In this document: positions 20,122-28,641 of the stretch, one piece after another | Numbering within the stretch: the first letter of the stretch is position 1 | Layout: the number at the start of each line of letters is the position of its first letter | DNA from: Deinococcus aerius | GTDB taxonomy: Bacteria; Deinococcota; Deinococci; Deinococcales; Deinococcaceae | Assembly: GCF_002897375.1 (NCBI RefSeq) | Contig: NZ_BFAG01000006.1 | Coordinates: 72,001-136,000 of the forward strand | Reading direction: 5' to 3' | Length of the DNA stretch: 64,000 nt | Translations under genes and position numbers: made by a program | The notes under the pieces: model-generated | Databases searched by the model: none | Seen by the model: the letters and a program-made list of their open reading frames with translations, nothing else | Told to the model about the DNA's origin: nothing

Positions 20122-23100
20122 GAATGCCCTCCGTGACGAGGCGCGTGATGTACGCCCCCATGCGGTCGATGTGGTTGCCCATCTGCGCGACCCACTCGGG
20201 CGCGGCGATCACGGTCACCTGCGAAGTGGGGATCGTCACGCTGCTGTTGTCGGGGCCACCCGCACTGCCCGGCGTGCCGCTGCTGAAGGAGGCCGCCGCC
20301 GAGCTGGCCCTGCTCGCTTCGCTCGCCTGCTGGGACAGCCGGGCCTGGAGCCCCGCCGCGATGCCCGCGATGGCCGCCGCGACCGCGAGGGTGGCCGCCG
20401 CCTTGCCCCAACCGATCACCGGCACGGTGCTCTCGACGAGCGCCTGGGCGATCATCTGCGCGGCGTAGGCGGCGACCGCAATCGCCACTTGCTTGACGAT
20501 GCCGAGGGCCATGATCGCCATGCTCTTGACCACGCCGCTCGCGGTGACCTCGGCGCCGCTGACGAGTTCCTCGAAGGTTTTGCTGATGAGGTCCACGACG
20601 CCCTGGAGCGCGGACTTGAAGAAGTCGAGCTTCTTCAGCCCGGTCTCCATCCCCATCACGTTGAGGGTGACGTTGACCTGGCGGTCCTTGATCTCGGCCA
20701 GCACGGAGTTGAACTGGGCGACGTTTTCGGAAGCGCGGGCCGCCTCCAGCGCGGCCTGCAACTCGCTGTCGCTGAGCTGCTTGAGCCCGGCGACCCACTC
20801 GCCCTGGGCGAGGCGGTCGAGGTTGTCGGCCCACGCCTTGTGGGTGTCGGCCGTCGCCCTCGCCCGGCGGGCGCTCTCGTCCAGTACGGCGTTGTAGAGG
20901 TCCTGCTGCCCGCTGGCGAGCGTCGTCACCCGCGCCCGCTCCAGCTCCTCGCCGGTTGCCCCCCTCAGGCTCTCGCGGTAGGCGTCGAGCGCCTGTTTCG
21001 CCCGGACGCTCGCCTGCCAGTCCAGTTGCTCCTGGGTCAGCGGGGCCTGACTGCCCCGAGCGAGGGAGGGGGTCATCGGGGCCGCGGGGGTGGGCCGTGC
21101 CTCCGACGGCGTGACGACCTCCGGCGCCGCCCGGGTGGGGCGGGCGTCTGAGGGGTCGCCCAGGGGCTCGGAGACGTGCGCGTTGAATTTCGCCGTCTGG
21201 ATGAGGTTGTCGAGGTTGGCCTTGACGTAGGCCGCCGCCTCGCCCGCCAGCCCCCCCTTCTGGATGAGTTCGTCGAGCCAGTCGACGAACCCGCTCTTCG
21301 TGGGGTCGCGCCCCTGGGCGATCAGCTCGGCGATCTGCCCGGTGAGGGAATCCACCGTGATCGCCGCATCGTCGGCTGCCTCCTGATCGGCGCGGTAAAT
21401 CTCGGCGATGGCCTGGGTACGGGCGCGGCTGGTGTCCTGATCGCTGGCGAGGATGCGGGCGTTCAGCTCCTCGGTGCGCCGGGCGATCTCCGCCGTCACC
21501 GCGGTCATCACCTCGACATCGCGCCGCGCGTGGGCCTCGTCGTAGAGCCGCAGCAGTCCCGCATCCGATTGCGTCGAGAGCGTGTCCAGGATGAACTGTT
21601 TCGTCTCGCCGTAGGCCCGCTGGTCGGCCTGGGCGGTCGCCTCTGCGTCGGCCCGCTCCGCCGCCCCCACCTCGCGGCGGTGGGCCAGGGCCTCCGACCA
21701 CACGCGCTCGATGATGCCCGCCGTCTCCGAGCTGAACCCCTTCACCTGGGCCAGGGCGCCCTCCACGTCGTCGCGGACCTGCGCGATGGTCCGCCCCGTC
21801 ACCCCCGCCAGGCTGCGAATCAGCCCCTCGTCCCCGGCGCCGTAGGAGAGGCGGTAGGCGCTGTCGGTGGCCCCCTGGGTGTTCTGGTAGCGGGCATTCG
21901 ACAGCCGGATTTCCTGATCGACCAGGTCGCTCACCGACTGGGCCGCCTCGTCGGCCCGGCGCCGCTGCTCGGCGACGAGATCGTTCCAGTGCCCCACGTT
22001 GCCCGCCGCCTCGGCCGCCGCGATCCCCTGGGCAATCTGGGCATCGGTCAGCCCGGCGAGGCTCTGGCGCCATGCCTCCTCGGCCTTCGTGTCGGCGATG
22101 GATTGACGGTTTTGCGCGAGCTGGCCGGCCTCGCGCCGCGCGGCCTCGGTGGCGCGGTCACTCGCCGCCGTCGCCGCGTCGGTGCGCCGGGCCTGCTCGC
22201 TCTTGATCGCGTTGTAGTGGTCGATGTCCCCCGCCGCCCGGGCCGTCGCCAGCGCGTGGGCGAGCTGCTCGGGGGTCGCCGAACGCAACCCCTGCAGGTA
22301 GCGCTCCATCGCCTCGCCTTGGGCAATCTGGGCGCGGTTGTCAGCGAGTTCCTGCCGCAGCCGCTGGGCCGCCTCGGTCGCCCGCTGGGTCGCCGCCGCT
22401 GCCGCGTCCTGCCTGCGGGTCAGCTCGGCGGTGACCGCGTTATAGCGGTCGGCGTCCCCGGCACTCCGGGCCTGCGCCTGGGCGTGCTGGAGCTGGGCCT
22501 GGGTCGCGGAGCGCAGCCCCTTCACCCAGGCGTCCCAGGAGATGCTCTTCTCCAGCGCCTGCTGGGCCTTCTCGGTCTCCGAAAGGACGGTCGCGGTGAG
22601 TCCCGCGACGGCCGACTGCACCCTGGGGGTCGTCTTCTCGATCCCGTTGGCGAAGCCGGTGACGGCGTGCTCGCCCAGGATGTAGGTCTCCTTCGAGGGC
22701 GACTGGATGCGGAGCCGCGCCTTGATCCCGTCGATCACGTTACCCGCCAGGTTGCGGGCCGCCTGCACGACCTGGCCCGCCCCCTGCTCGATGCCCCGCA
22801 GCAGCCCGGCGACGACCTGTTTCGCGGCGTCGTACATCTGAGGCGCGACGGCGCGGATGATGTTCAGCACACCCGCGCCCAGGTTGCGGAACACCGCGAC
22901 GGCGCCCTTGACCCCCGCCTCGAACGCCCCTTCGAGCGCCCGCACCGCGCCGGGAAGATCACCCCGCAGCAGGGCCACGACCGCGTTGATGACTCCCGTT
23001 ACGATGCCGATGGCCCCGCGCACGGCCGCCGCGACTGCCCCGAACACGCTGGAGACGACGGGCAGGATGTCCCGCAGGGCCGGTTGCAACACCGTCTTCC

Positions 23101-24514
23101 AGAGCTGGGCGACCAGGTTGAATGCGGCGGAGAACAGCGGCCCGAGCGACTGCACAACGGGCTTGAGGTCCCCCAGCGCCTTCATCACGTAGGGCAGCAC
23201 CTGGGCGGCCACCGAGCGCAGGACGCCGAACACCGTCTGGAACACGGGCGCCACGCTGCCCACGGCCTCCCGCCCCTGCCGGAACCCGTCGAGCAGGAAG
23301 CGCACCACGGTCGAGGCGACGGGCCCCACCTGCGAGAGCGCCTCTTTGATGGCGGGCATCGCGTCGTTTGCCAGATCGAGGAGTTCCTTGCCGACCGGCT
23401 CCAGTTGCAGGAGCACTTGGCGCCACACCCCCTGGAACACCGAGCCCAGGGTGTTGTACCGCTCGTTCACCTGGGCAGTCGCGCCCTCCAGGTCCTTCAT
23501 GCCGCGCTTCGCCGGGTCGATGGCGAGCACGGCCTTCTGGCCCAGGTCCTCGAACTGGGTGCCCAGCAGCGCCACACCCGCTTGCATGACGGTGTTCTGG
23601 TCCTTCGTCGCCTTCAGCTTCCCGATGACCAGGTTGAAAGCGTCGGCCACGCTGACCTGCCCGGTCGCCATTTTTTTGGCGAGGGCGTCCGAGTCGATGC
23701 CGAGCTGCTTCAGCCCGTCCGACGTGGTCTTGCTGCCGTCCTGGATGCGAACCCGGAATTCCTTGACCAGGTCGGCCACCTTGTCGGTGCCCAGCACACC
23801 GCCCTTCAGGCCCGTCTCGAAGACCGAGTACATCTCCTGGGCGCTGAACCCGGCTTCCTTGAACTGGGGGGCGTACTCGCGGATGGAATCCAGGAAGTCG
23901 TCCGACCCGTTCAGGCCGTTCTGGAAGCCGCGGGAGATGAAGTCCAGTGCCTCCTGGGCCGAGAGGCCCATGTCGCCCATCAGGCTCTTGACCGTGTTGG
24001 CGACCTCGGGCAGCTCGCTCCCGAAGGTGTCGCTGATGGAGTAGGCGCCCTCGGTCACCCGCTGGAGGTCATCGTCCGAGAGGCCCTTGAGCTGCTGGCG
24101 CACGGCGAGCACGCCGTTTTGGGCGTCGGCGAGGCTGTCGCCCCAGTTGTTGGCGAACACCCGCTTGGCGACCTCGCCGAGCTTCTCGGCCTCGGTGGCG
24201 GTCACGCCGAGCTGGGCCTGGAACTCGCGCTGACCCTGCGCGGCCTGCGAGGCGATGTCCACGGCGGCACCCATCCCGGCCACGACCGCGCCCGCCACGG
24301 CGGTCCCCGCGGCGAGGGCCATCCCGGAGAGGGCGCCCAGGGCGTTGCCCATCGCCCCCTTCAGCGCGGAGCCACCCTTCTCCCCGGCCCGGGTGCCGCC
24401 CTGCTCGATCTCGGTCTCCAGCTCGCGCATGGACTGCTCGCCGTTGTGGCGCACCGTCACGTCCACATAGGCGGTGTCCACCGCCCCGCCCGCCCCGCCG
24501 CCGCTCAACGTCAT
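20042..24514 (-). CDS. Tail tape measure protein
   Basis: A 1,490-residue protein, the largest phage gene; its length sets tail length. Residues about 60-400 match the PhageMin_Tail type (A-Q-L-G-V-T-A-T-E-A-E-K-L, then S-R-G-F-Q-N-G-L-N-G-S-D-D-F-L-D-S-I and E-Y-A-P-Q-F), followed by hydrophobic stretches around 480-560 and the common S-P-S-K-x-T-Y-x-L-G motif near 605. From about 660 there are repeats: copies at 663, 739 and 815 are exactly 76 residues apart, and looser copies occur later. It starts with ATGA overlapping the stop of the frameshifted chaperone gene, the usual order in long-tailed phages. Confidence 0.93.
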   Translation of the reverse strand: MTLSGGGAGGAVDTAYVDVTVRHNGEQSMRELETEIEQGGTRAGEKGGSALKGAMGNALGALSGMALAAGTAVAGAVVAGMGAAVDIASQAAQGQREFQAQLGVTATEAEKLGEVAKRVFANNWGDSLADAQNGVLAVRQQLKGLSDDDLQRVTEGAYSISDTFGSELPEVANTVKSLMGDMGLSAQEALDFISRGFQNGLNGSDDFLDSIREYAPQFKEAGFSAQEMYSVFETGLKGGVLGTDKVADLVKEFRVRIQDGSKTTSDGLKQLGIDSDALAKKMATGQVSVADAFNLVIGKLKATKDQNTVMQAGVALLGTQFEDLGQKAVLAIDPAKRGMKDLEGATAQVNERYNTLGSVFQGVWRQVLLQLEPVGKELLDLANDAMPAIKEALSQVGPVASTVVRFLLDGFRQGREAVGSVAPVFQTVFGVLRSVAAQVLPYVMKALGDLKPVVQSLGPLFSAAFNLVAQLWKTVLQPALRDILPVVSSVFGAVAAAVRGAIGIVTGVINAVVALLRGDLPGAVRALEGAFEAGVKGAVAVFRNLGAGVLNIIRAVAPQMYDAAKQVVAGLLRGIEQGAGQVVQAARNLAGNVIDGIKARLRIQSPSKETYILGEHAVTGFANGIEKTTPRVQSAVAGLTATVLSETEKAQQALEKSISWDAWVKGLRSATQAQLQHAQAQARSAGDADRYNAVTAELTRRQDAAAAATQRATEAAQRLRQELADNRAQIAQGEAMERYLQGLRSATPEQLAHALATARAAGDIDHYNAIKSEQARRTDAATAASDRATEAARREAGQLAQNRQSIADTKAEEAWRQSLAGLTDAQIAQGIAAAEAAGNVGHWNDLVAEQRRRADEAAQSVSDLVDQEIRLSNARYQNTQGATDSAYRLSYGAGDEGLIRSLAGVTGRTIAQVRDDVEGALAQVKGFSSETAGIIERVWSEALAHRREVGAAERADAEATAQADQRAYGETKQFILDTLSTQSDAGLLRLYDEAHARRDVEVMTAVTAEIARRTEELNARILASDQDTSRARTQAIAEIYRADQEAADDAAITVDSLTGQIAELIAQGRDPTKSGFVDWLDELIQKGGLAGEAAAYVKANLDNLIQTAKFNAHVSEPLGDPSDARPTRAAPEVVTPSEARPTPAAPMTPSLARGSQAPLTQEQLDWQASVRAKQALDAYRESLRGATGEELERARVTTLASGQQDLYNAVLDESARRARATADTHKAWADNLDRLAQGEWVAGLKQLSDSELQAALEAARASENVAQFNSVLAEIKDRQVNVTLNVMGMETGLKKLDFFKSALQGVVDLISKTFEELVSGAEVTASGVVKSMAIMALGIVKQVAIAVAAYAAQMIAQALVESTVPVIGWGKAAATLAVAAAIAGIAAGLQARLSQQASEASRASSAAASFSSGTPGSAGGPDNSSVTIPTSQVTVIAAPEWVAQMGNHIDRMGAYITRLVTEGIHVQIDAPQGSPGAGRSLGWDLGTGRL

Positions 24515-25322
24515 TGGTCACCTCTCTTCGGCAGGCGGGCCGCGCGCTTGATCTCTCTGGTCAACGCGAAGTCCTGCACCCAGCGCGGCAGGCGCCGGGC
24601 CTTGAAGGCGGCGAGGTACTCCCGGGCGGCGTCCATCGGAATGGTCGGCCGATATTCCACGAGGTCGTACTCCTCCACGTAGATCGGCCACGCCTCGTCA
24701 ACCAGCTCGGCGTGCTCCCCCCGGTTCCCCATGACCAGGTTCCGCCAGCCCCGCGGGCCAAGCTCGGCAAAGTTGCGCTTGAGCAGGGGCAGATCGGCGA
24801 GAAAGCGCATGTACCCCAACTCCGCCAGCAGCGCCGCGAGCTTGGCCTTGCTCAGCAGCTCGACCTCCCACGGCTTTATTCCGTAGTAGCGGGCGAGGAG
24901 GGCGAGGGTTCGCCGCTCCCCAACTGTCCCAGGAGGCGATCCGTCATCTCCGCCGTCATGCGGGCCACCGCGCCCGCCGTCGCTTTTGGGTCCGGCACCA
25001 GCCCCCCGTTCCCGTAGGCGCCCAGGAACTGCGCCCGCTGGGTGGGCCGCATATCGCGGATCATCTCGGCCAGAGCCCGCTCGTCTGTGCCGGGGGCGGC
25101 GGTGCGCCGCATGACGGTGAGCAGCAGGTCGTTCTCGCTCAGGCTCTGGCTCTCCCGCGTGAAGCGTTCACGCTGGCGCTCGCTCAGCTCCTGCATGTAG
25201 AACACGAGGTCGGCGGGTGGGTTCTCCAGTCCCGCCTTCCGCAGCTCCTCGCGGGCCTCCTCGGTCAGCGTCAGCCGGACGGGGCGGGCCGCCGCCCCGA
25301 TGATGTCGATGTGCTGGGTCAT
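24511..25322 (-). CDS. Tail assembly chaperone, -1 frameshifted long form (GpGT-like), about 270 aa
   Basis: The gene at 24876-25322 continues into the frame ending at 24511 if ribosomes slip back one base. Upstream of 24819 the second frame stays open and reads as protein across the overlap (G-E-R-R-T-L-A-L-L-A-R-Y-Y-G-I-K-P-W-E-V-E-L-L), typical of GT C-terminal extensions. It has no ribosome-binding site or ATG of its own. The most likely slip point is a GGGG run on the minus strand (24921-24918), where tRNA-Gly can re-pair. This matches the lambda G/GT arrangement just before the tape measure. The slip site is inferred, not proven. Confidence 0.72.
24876..25322 (-). CDS. Tail assembly chaperone, short form (GpG-like)
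   Basis: A 148-residue protein located between the small protein after the tail tube and the tape measure, as expected for the chaperone that coats the tape measure during tail assembly. It is largely helical and charged, ending in a Ser/Pro-rich tail (S-G-E-P-S-P-S-S-P-A-T-T-E) encoded across the presumed frameshift region. The ATG overlaps the upstream stop (ATGA). The function rests on position and the frameshift architecture, since these chaperones diverge in sequence. Confidence 0.75.
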   Translation of the reverse strand: MTQHIDIIGAAARPVRLTLTEEAREELRKAGLENPPADLVFYMQELSERQRERFTRESQSLSENDLLLTVMRRTAAPGTDERALAEMIRDMRPTQRAQFLGAYGNGGLVPDPKATAGAVARMTAEMTDRLLGQLGSGEPSPSSPATTE

Positions 25323-25558
25323 GCGGGCTCCAGGAATTCGTTCTCGCCGTACCCGTCCTCATCAAGGTCCCGGAAATCGGGGGGCAGGGCGAGGAAATAG
25401 GAAGTCTGCGTTTGTGGGTCGATCCAAAGGAGGGGTGCGCCGAGCCCGTCCCGCGCGAACAGGAGCCCTGCGCGCACGCGCCCGTCCGGCAGGACGCGGC
25501 AGCCATACGCGCAGGCGACGGGCTCCCCACCGCGCTGCTCGCGGGTAAGGAGTTCCAT
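25319..25558 (-). CDS. Small phage protein, unknown function
   Basis: A 79-residue protein starting at ATG 25558, two bases after the tail tube stop, and overlapping the chaperone start by 4 bases. It is beta-like with P-D-G-R-V-R-A-G-L-L-F and an acidic C-terminus (D-L-D-E-D-G-Y-G-E-N-E-F). The longer open frame upstream is a shadow of the tail tube gene. No family recognised. Confidence 0.6.
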   Translation of the reverse strand: MELLTREQRGGEPVACAYGCRVLPDGRVRAGLLFARDGLGAPLLWIDPQTQTSYFLALPPDFRDLDEDGYGENEFLEPA

Positions 25559-25560
25559 GC

Positions 25561-26022
25561 TCAGGGGGTGTCGGCGGTCTCGATGATGGCCCCCTGGCCC
25601 AGAAGGTTGCAGGAGAACGGAATCTCGCCATCGTTGGGGACAGGCTCCGTGGGGTCCTGGATGATGGCCCTCCCGCCCTTCCACTTCGTCGCGCCGGGCT
25701 TGAGGCGCTCGATCCAGATGGGCTGGCGGGCGGCCCAGGCGTTCCACAGAGCGACGAGCTGCGCCGCCTGGGCCGTGTCCTCCAACTCGTGCGCGCTCAG
25801 GCTCATCGTCCACCCGAGCTGCTTGACGCTATCTCCGTCCCGCCATGGGTCAGTTGCGCTCTCGTAGTCGGTGTCGGGAGCGTCGTCCATCTCCTGAGTG
25901 CCCTTGATCTCGCTCGTCTGCACGCCGGTGATGAGGGCCAGCGAGGACGGGCGGGCGGTGCTCCCAGCCGCCAGAACAGCCCAACGAATCTTCGTGCCCT
26001 TGCCTTTGCGGGGTCTTGCCAT
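25561..26022 (-). CDS. Major tail tube protein (probable)
   Basis: A 153-residue protein between the tail-completion-like gene and the chaperone genes, the standard place for the tail tube. It shows R-W-A-V-L-A-A-G-S-T near the N-terminus, then I-T-G-V-Q-T-S-E-I-K-G and W-T-M-S-L-S-A-H-E-L-E-D-T, followed by a C-terminal beta domain with A-I-I-Q-D-P-T-E-P-V-P-N-D-G-E-I-P-F. That pattern is like lambda/TP901-type tube proteins. A GAGGTAAG ribosome-binding site precedes the ATG. Confidence 0.7.
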   Translation of the reverse strand: MARPRKGKGTKIRWAVLAAGSTARPSSLALITGVQTSEIKGTQEMDDAPDTDYESATDPWRDGDSVKQLGWTMSLSAHELEDTAQAAQLVALWNAWAARQPIWIERLKPGATKWKGGRAIIQDPTEPVPNDGEIPFSCNLLGQGAIIETADTP

Positions 26023-26025
26023 GTC

Positions 26026-26364
26026 TTACCTCGTGTAGTCAGTGAGAACACCGCGCTGGGCGTCTCCCGGGTCGAAGGGGGCGGGGCGGTCGGATTGCCG
26101 GAGGAAGCCCGCCGCGTCGAGCAAGGCGTGGGCCTCCTCGGCGAGGGCGAGGGCGCCGTCGTAGGCTTCGGCGTAGGCGCCCACCTGCACGACGACCTGG
26201 TCGCTGTCGGCCTCGTAGGTGCCGATGGGCGTGCTGACGATGTGGTCCAGGACCACGAGCCGCGCCGCCTCGGGTGGCGCCTTCTTGCCGCGCAGCACGA
26301 CGGTCGCCCCCTCCAGCCCCTTCAGCGCCTCCAGCGCCGCCTTGAGTTGATCTCTCGTTTTCAC
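26026..26364 (-). CDS. Tail completion/terminator-like protein
   Basis: A 112-residue protein starting with GTG behind GGAGATGAC. It has a helical N-terminus, then beta strands (A-R-L-V-V-L-D-H-I-V, Q-V-V-V-Q-V-G-A-Y-A) and a C-terminal region resembling the small proteins that cap the tail at the head side (gpU/DUF3168-like). Its place between the HK97-gp10-like gene and the tube gene supports this. Confidence 0.58.
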   Translation of the reverse strand: MKTRDQLKAALEALKGLEGATVVLRGKKAPPEAARLVVLDHIVSTPIGTYEADSDQVVVQVGAYAEAYDGALALAEEAHALLDAAGFLRQSDRPAPFDPGDAQRGVLTDYTR

Positions 26365-26365
26365 G

Positions 26366-26695
26366 TCATCTCCTCAGCCGGGCGACGGCGGGCCGGAAGA
26401 AGGGGCGCGGGGCGATTCGCCGCGTCCCGAACTCCAGGTAGATCGCGTACTCGACATTCGTGCCCACCCGCCAGTGCCCGCGCTTGATCTGGAGAGCGGT
26501 CATGCTCTGCCGCAGGCGGCCGGTGTCTACGGCGGGCGGGTCGCCGGGGGCGCTGGCGACGTGGCGGCCATACGTCCGGCCGCTGCCCGGACGCGACAGC
26601 TCCTCGACCACCTCGTTGCGGAGCCGCTGGGCCGCCTGGGCGACGGCCTGCTCGGCGACCTGGAGCACCAGGCGGCGGGTGTTCGGCAGGTTCAT
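26366..26695 (-). CDS. HK97 gp10-like neck/tail component
   Basis: A 109-residue protein. The signature of the family is clear: S-A-P-G-D-P-P-A-V-D-T-G-R-L-R-Q-S (about 47-63) followed by V-G-T-N-V-E-Y-A-I-Y-L-E-F-G-T and P-R-P-F-F-R-P-A near the C-terminus. These small proteins act at the head-tail junction of siphoviruses. The start overlaps the upstream stop (ATGA). Confidence 0.85.
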   Translation of the reverse strand: MNLPNTRRLVLQVAEQAVAQAAQRLRNEVVEELSRPGSGRTYGRHVASAPGDPPAVDTGRLRQSMTALQIKRGHWRVGTNVEYAIYLEFGTRRIAPRPFFRPAVARLRR

Positions 26696-27018
26696 CCGCC
26701 CACCCCCTCCGCGATCACGCGGGTGTAGCTCCGGTACAGCGCGACGGTGACGGCGACCCAGTCCCGGCCCCGGAAGCGCAGGCGATCCCCCGGGGTGAGG
26801 GCCACGCCACCGGGGAGCCGCACCCGCCAGCGGGCCACGTGGGTGGTGAGCCCGGCCTTGACGGCCTGCTCCGCGGTCAGGGGGGTGACCAGGGCCTCGC
26901 AGGCGGGTCCGGCCACGTAGGTGACCGTGCTTTCCCCCAGTTCCCCAGCGGGACCCTCCACCCGCTGGAGCAGCGTCACCTCCTCAGGGAGCACCCGGCC
27001 AAGCTGGGGCCGGGTCAC
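26692..27018 (-). CDS. Head-tail joining (head closure) protein
   Basis: About 108 residues, starting with GTG that overlaps the upstream stop (GTGA). A beta-barrel-like sequence with W-R-V-R-L-P-G-G-V-A-L-T-P-G-D-R-L-R-F-R-G-R-D-W fits the head-tail joining family (SPP1 gp16/Phage_H_T_join type). Gene order (connector, joiner, gp10-like, terminator, tube) supports it. The longer open frame upstream is a shadow. Confidence 0.68.
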   Translation of the reverse strand: MTRPQLGRVLPEEVTLLQRVEGPAGELGESTVTYVAGPACEALVTPLTAEQAVKAGLTTHVARWRVRLPGGVALTPGDRLRFRGRDWVAVTVALYRSYTRVIAEGVGG

Positions 27019-27377
27019 CAGCTCCCCCAGTCGATCCGGCTGTCCCACGCCTCCTGCCCCGCCCCGTTTTCCGGGGGAAGGCGGTGCGCCACCCACTCCA
27101 CGTCCAGCTCGCGCAGTCGGGCGGCGAGGTCCGCCGTGTCGCCATACTGCTCGGACACGTCGCCCTCGCTGCGGGCCTTGACCTGGGGCCGCAGCAGGTA
27201 GGCGAGCGCCGTGCGGTAGGGCCGGTAGTGGAGCTGGGGCGGGTCACCCCGGGTGACCCCGTCCTCGGCGAGCTGATCAGTCCACTGCTCCAGCGTCCAG
27301 TCGCCGGGGTCGCCGATCTGGCGCTGGGCCAGGGCGAGGCAGGCCGCCGCGTCGGTGGGGGACGTGGGGCCAGTCAT
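27015..27377 (-). CDS. Head-tail connector protein (gp6-like, probable)
   Basis: A 120-residue, mostly helical protein following the capsid block. It has an acidic start (D-A-A-A-C-L-A-L-A-Q-R-Q-I-G-D), Y-R-P-Y-R-T-A-L-A-Y-L-L in the middle and W-D-S-R-I-D-W-G-S-W at the end. Helical connectors in this position attach under the portal. Sequence evidence alone is weak; gene order carries the call. Confidence 0.55.
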   Translation of the reverse strand: MTGPTSPTDAAACLALAQRQIGDPGDWTLEQWTDQLAEDGVTRGDPPQLHYRPYRTALAYLLRPQVKARSEGDVSEQYGDTADLAARLRELDVEWVAHRLPPENGAGQEAWDSRIDWGSW

Positions 27378-27380
27378 GGG

Positions 27381-27770
27381 CTACCCCGCCGCCGCGTCGT
27401 CGGTCGTCTGGACGTGCGTGCGGCTGGCCCGCGCTTCCGCCAGCTTCTGGGCCAGCGTCTCGGGCCGCCAGTTGGGCAGGTGCCGGACGCCGAGCTGATC
27501 GAGTTCGGCCCGCAGGACCTTTGCCCGATCTTCCAGGCGGGCGTTCAGCGCCTCCTCGTCGTCCTCGGCGGTCCACTCCGCCCCCGCCGCCGTCACCCGC
27601 TCGCGCAGGGCGACGAGCTTGGAGCTGGGCGACTCGTCGGACTTCTCGCCGGGCCCGTCCACCGCCTCCAGGTCCCGGTTCTTCAGGGCCTCGCGGTACT
27701 GATGGCCCTCGGCCTCGAAGACCTGGCCGCTGCGGCGGTGCCGGAACCATCCGCTGTTCCTGTCCGTCAT
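27381..27770 (-). CDS. Small phage structural-region protein, unknown function
   Basis: A 129-residue charged protein between the capsid gene and the connector. A short N-terminal beta part (S-G-W-F-R-H-R-R-S-G-Q-V-F) is followed by helices; the segment R-H-L-P-N-W-R-P-E-T-L-A-Q-K-L-A-E-A-R near residue 96 could be a small HeH/SAP-like fold. The role may be capsid decoration or connection, both unproven. Confidence 0.55.
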   Translation of the reverse strand: MTDRNSGWFRHRRSGQVFEAEGHQYREALKNRDLEAVDGPGEKSDESPSSKLVALRERVTAAGAEWTAEDDEEALNARLEDRAKVLRAELDQLGVRHLPNWRPETLAQKLAEARASRTHVQTTDDAAAG

Positions 27771-27783
27771 CGGTCAGCCCCCC

Positions 27784-28641
27784 TTACTTGCTGAGCTTGC
27801 CCTTGTTGAAGGTCCCGAGGGCCATCGCCTTGGGCCGGGTGAGCTTCGCGCCGTACACGTGCAGGCCGCGCACGATGTTGCCGAAGGCGGTCTGTGCCCG
27901 CAGCGTCTCGGTCTTCACGATGGCGTCCGCGAAGGTGATCTCCGGGATGCCGATCATCACCTTGAACTTCGCCCCGCCGACGTTGGCGACGTTGTTGGAC
28001 TGGTAGACGGCCACGCCGTCCACCTGGCCCGCGAAGCCGTTCTCGGTGATGTTGTCGCCCAGGCTGGTCGCCCGCGCCCCGAACTGCGCCTTGAGGCCGC
28101 GGATAAACCAGGGCGGCAGCACGACCCGGCGGTTCACCGTGGGCACGTTCGCCTCGTCGAGCTTCTGGGTCAGCTCCAGAAAGGCGTCGTAGGGGGTGAC
28201 CTGCCCGGCGTCGAAGCCGATCACGATGGGCGTGGCGTCGCTGCCGTAGGTGTTCGCCGCGTCGATGGCGCTGTGGAAGCCCGCGACGTACTGGTCCCGC
28301 ACGTCGCTGATCGCCTGAGCCGCGTTCTTGCTGCCCTCGTCGATGAGTTGCAGCACGCTGCGGCGGGCGTCCACGTCGTCCACGATGAAGTTGAAGTATT
28401 TCTGCTGGTCAATCGTCAGGGTGATCGCGCTGTCGGACAGCGTCTCGGGGGCGCTCACGCTGCCCGCGTAATCCTGCACGCTCACGGCGCCGACCTGGAG
28501 GATGCGAACCGTGCTCCCCGCGTCCTTGATCTCGCCCTCGTAGTTGCGGTTGGTGAAGGCGGCGCCGAACACGAAGGTTTTCGTCAGGTAGCCCAGGATG
28601 CGGGCGCTCCAGATGGTGGGGTCGGAAACGGTGATCGCCAT
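27784..28641 (-). CDS. Major capsid protein
   Basis: A 285-residue protein. It follows the scaffold gene directly (stop and start share one base) and has the sequence character of major capsid proteins of the HK97 fold: an N-terminal arm, T-N-R-N-Y-E-G-E-I-K-D-A-G-S-T-V-R-I-L, then I-D-Q-Q-K-Y-F-N-F-I-V-D-D-V-D-A-R, and a long region ending in G-L-H-V-Y-G-A-K-L-T-R-P-K-A-M-A. No protease gene is near, so maturation may be without cleavage, as in P22-like coats. Confidence 0.82.
   Translation of the reverse strand: MAITVSDPTIWSARILGYLTKTFVFGAAFTNRNYEGEIKDAGSTVRILQVGAVSVQDYAGSVSAPETLSDSAITLTIDQQKYFNFIVDDVDARRSVLQLIDEGSKNAAQAISDVRDQYVAGFHSAIDAANTYGSDATPIVIGFDAGQVTPYDAFLELTQKLDEANVPTVNRRVVLPPWFIRGLKAQFGARATSLGDNITENGFAGQVDGVAVYQSNNVANVGGAKFKVMIGIPEITFADAIVKTETLRAQTAFGNIVRGLHVYGAKLTRPKAMALGTFNKGKLSK

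Noticed and set aside
20042..24682. Long plus-strand open frames opposite the tape measure and other large genes
   Set aside because: They are mirror-image shadows typical of GC-rich DNA, with Arg/Gly/Ala-rich or Leu/Val/Asp-rich low-complexity translations and no start signals.
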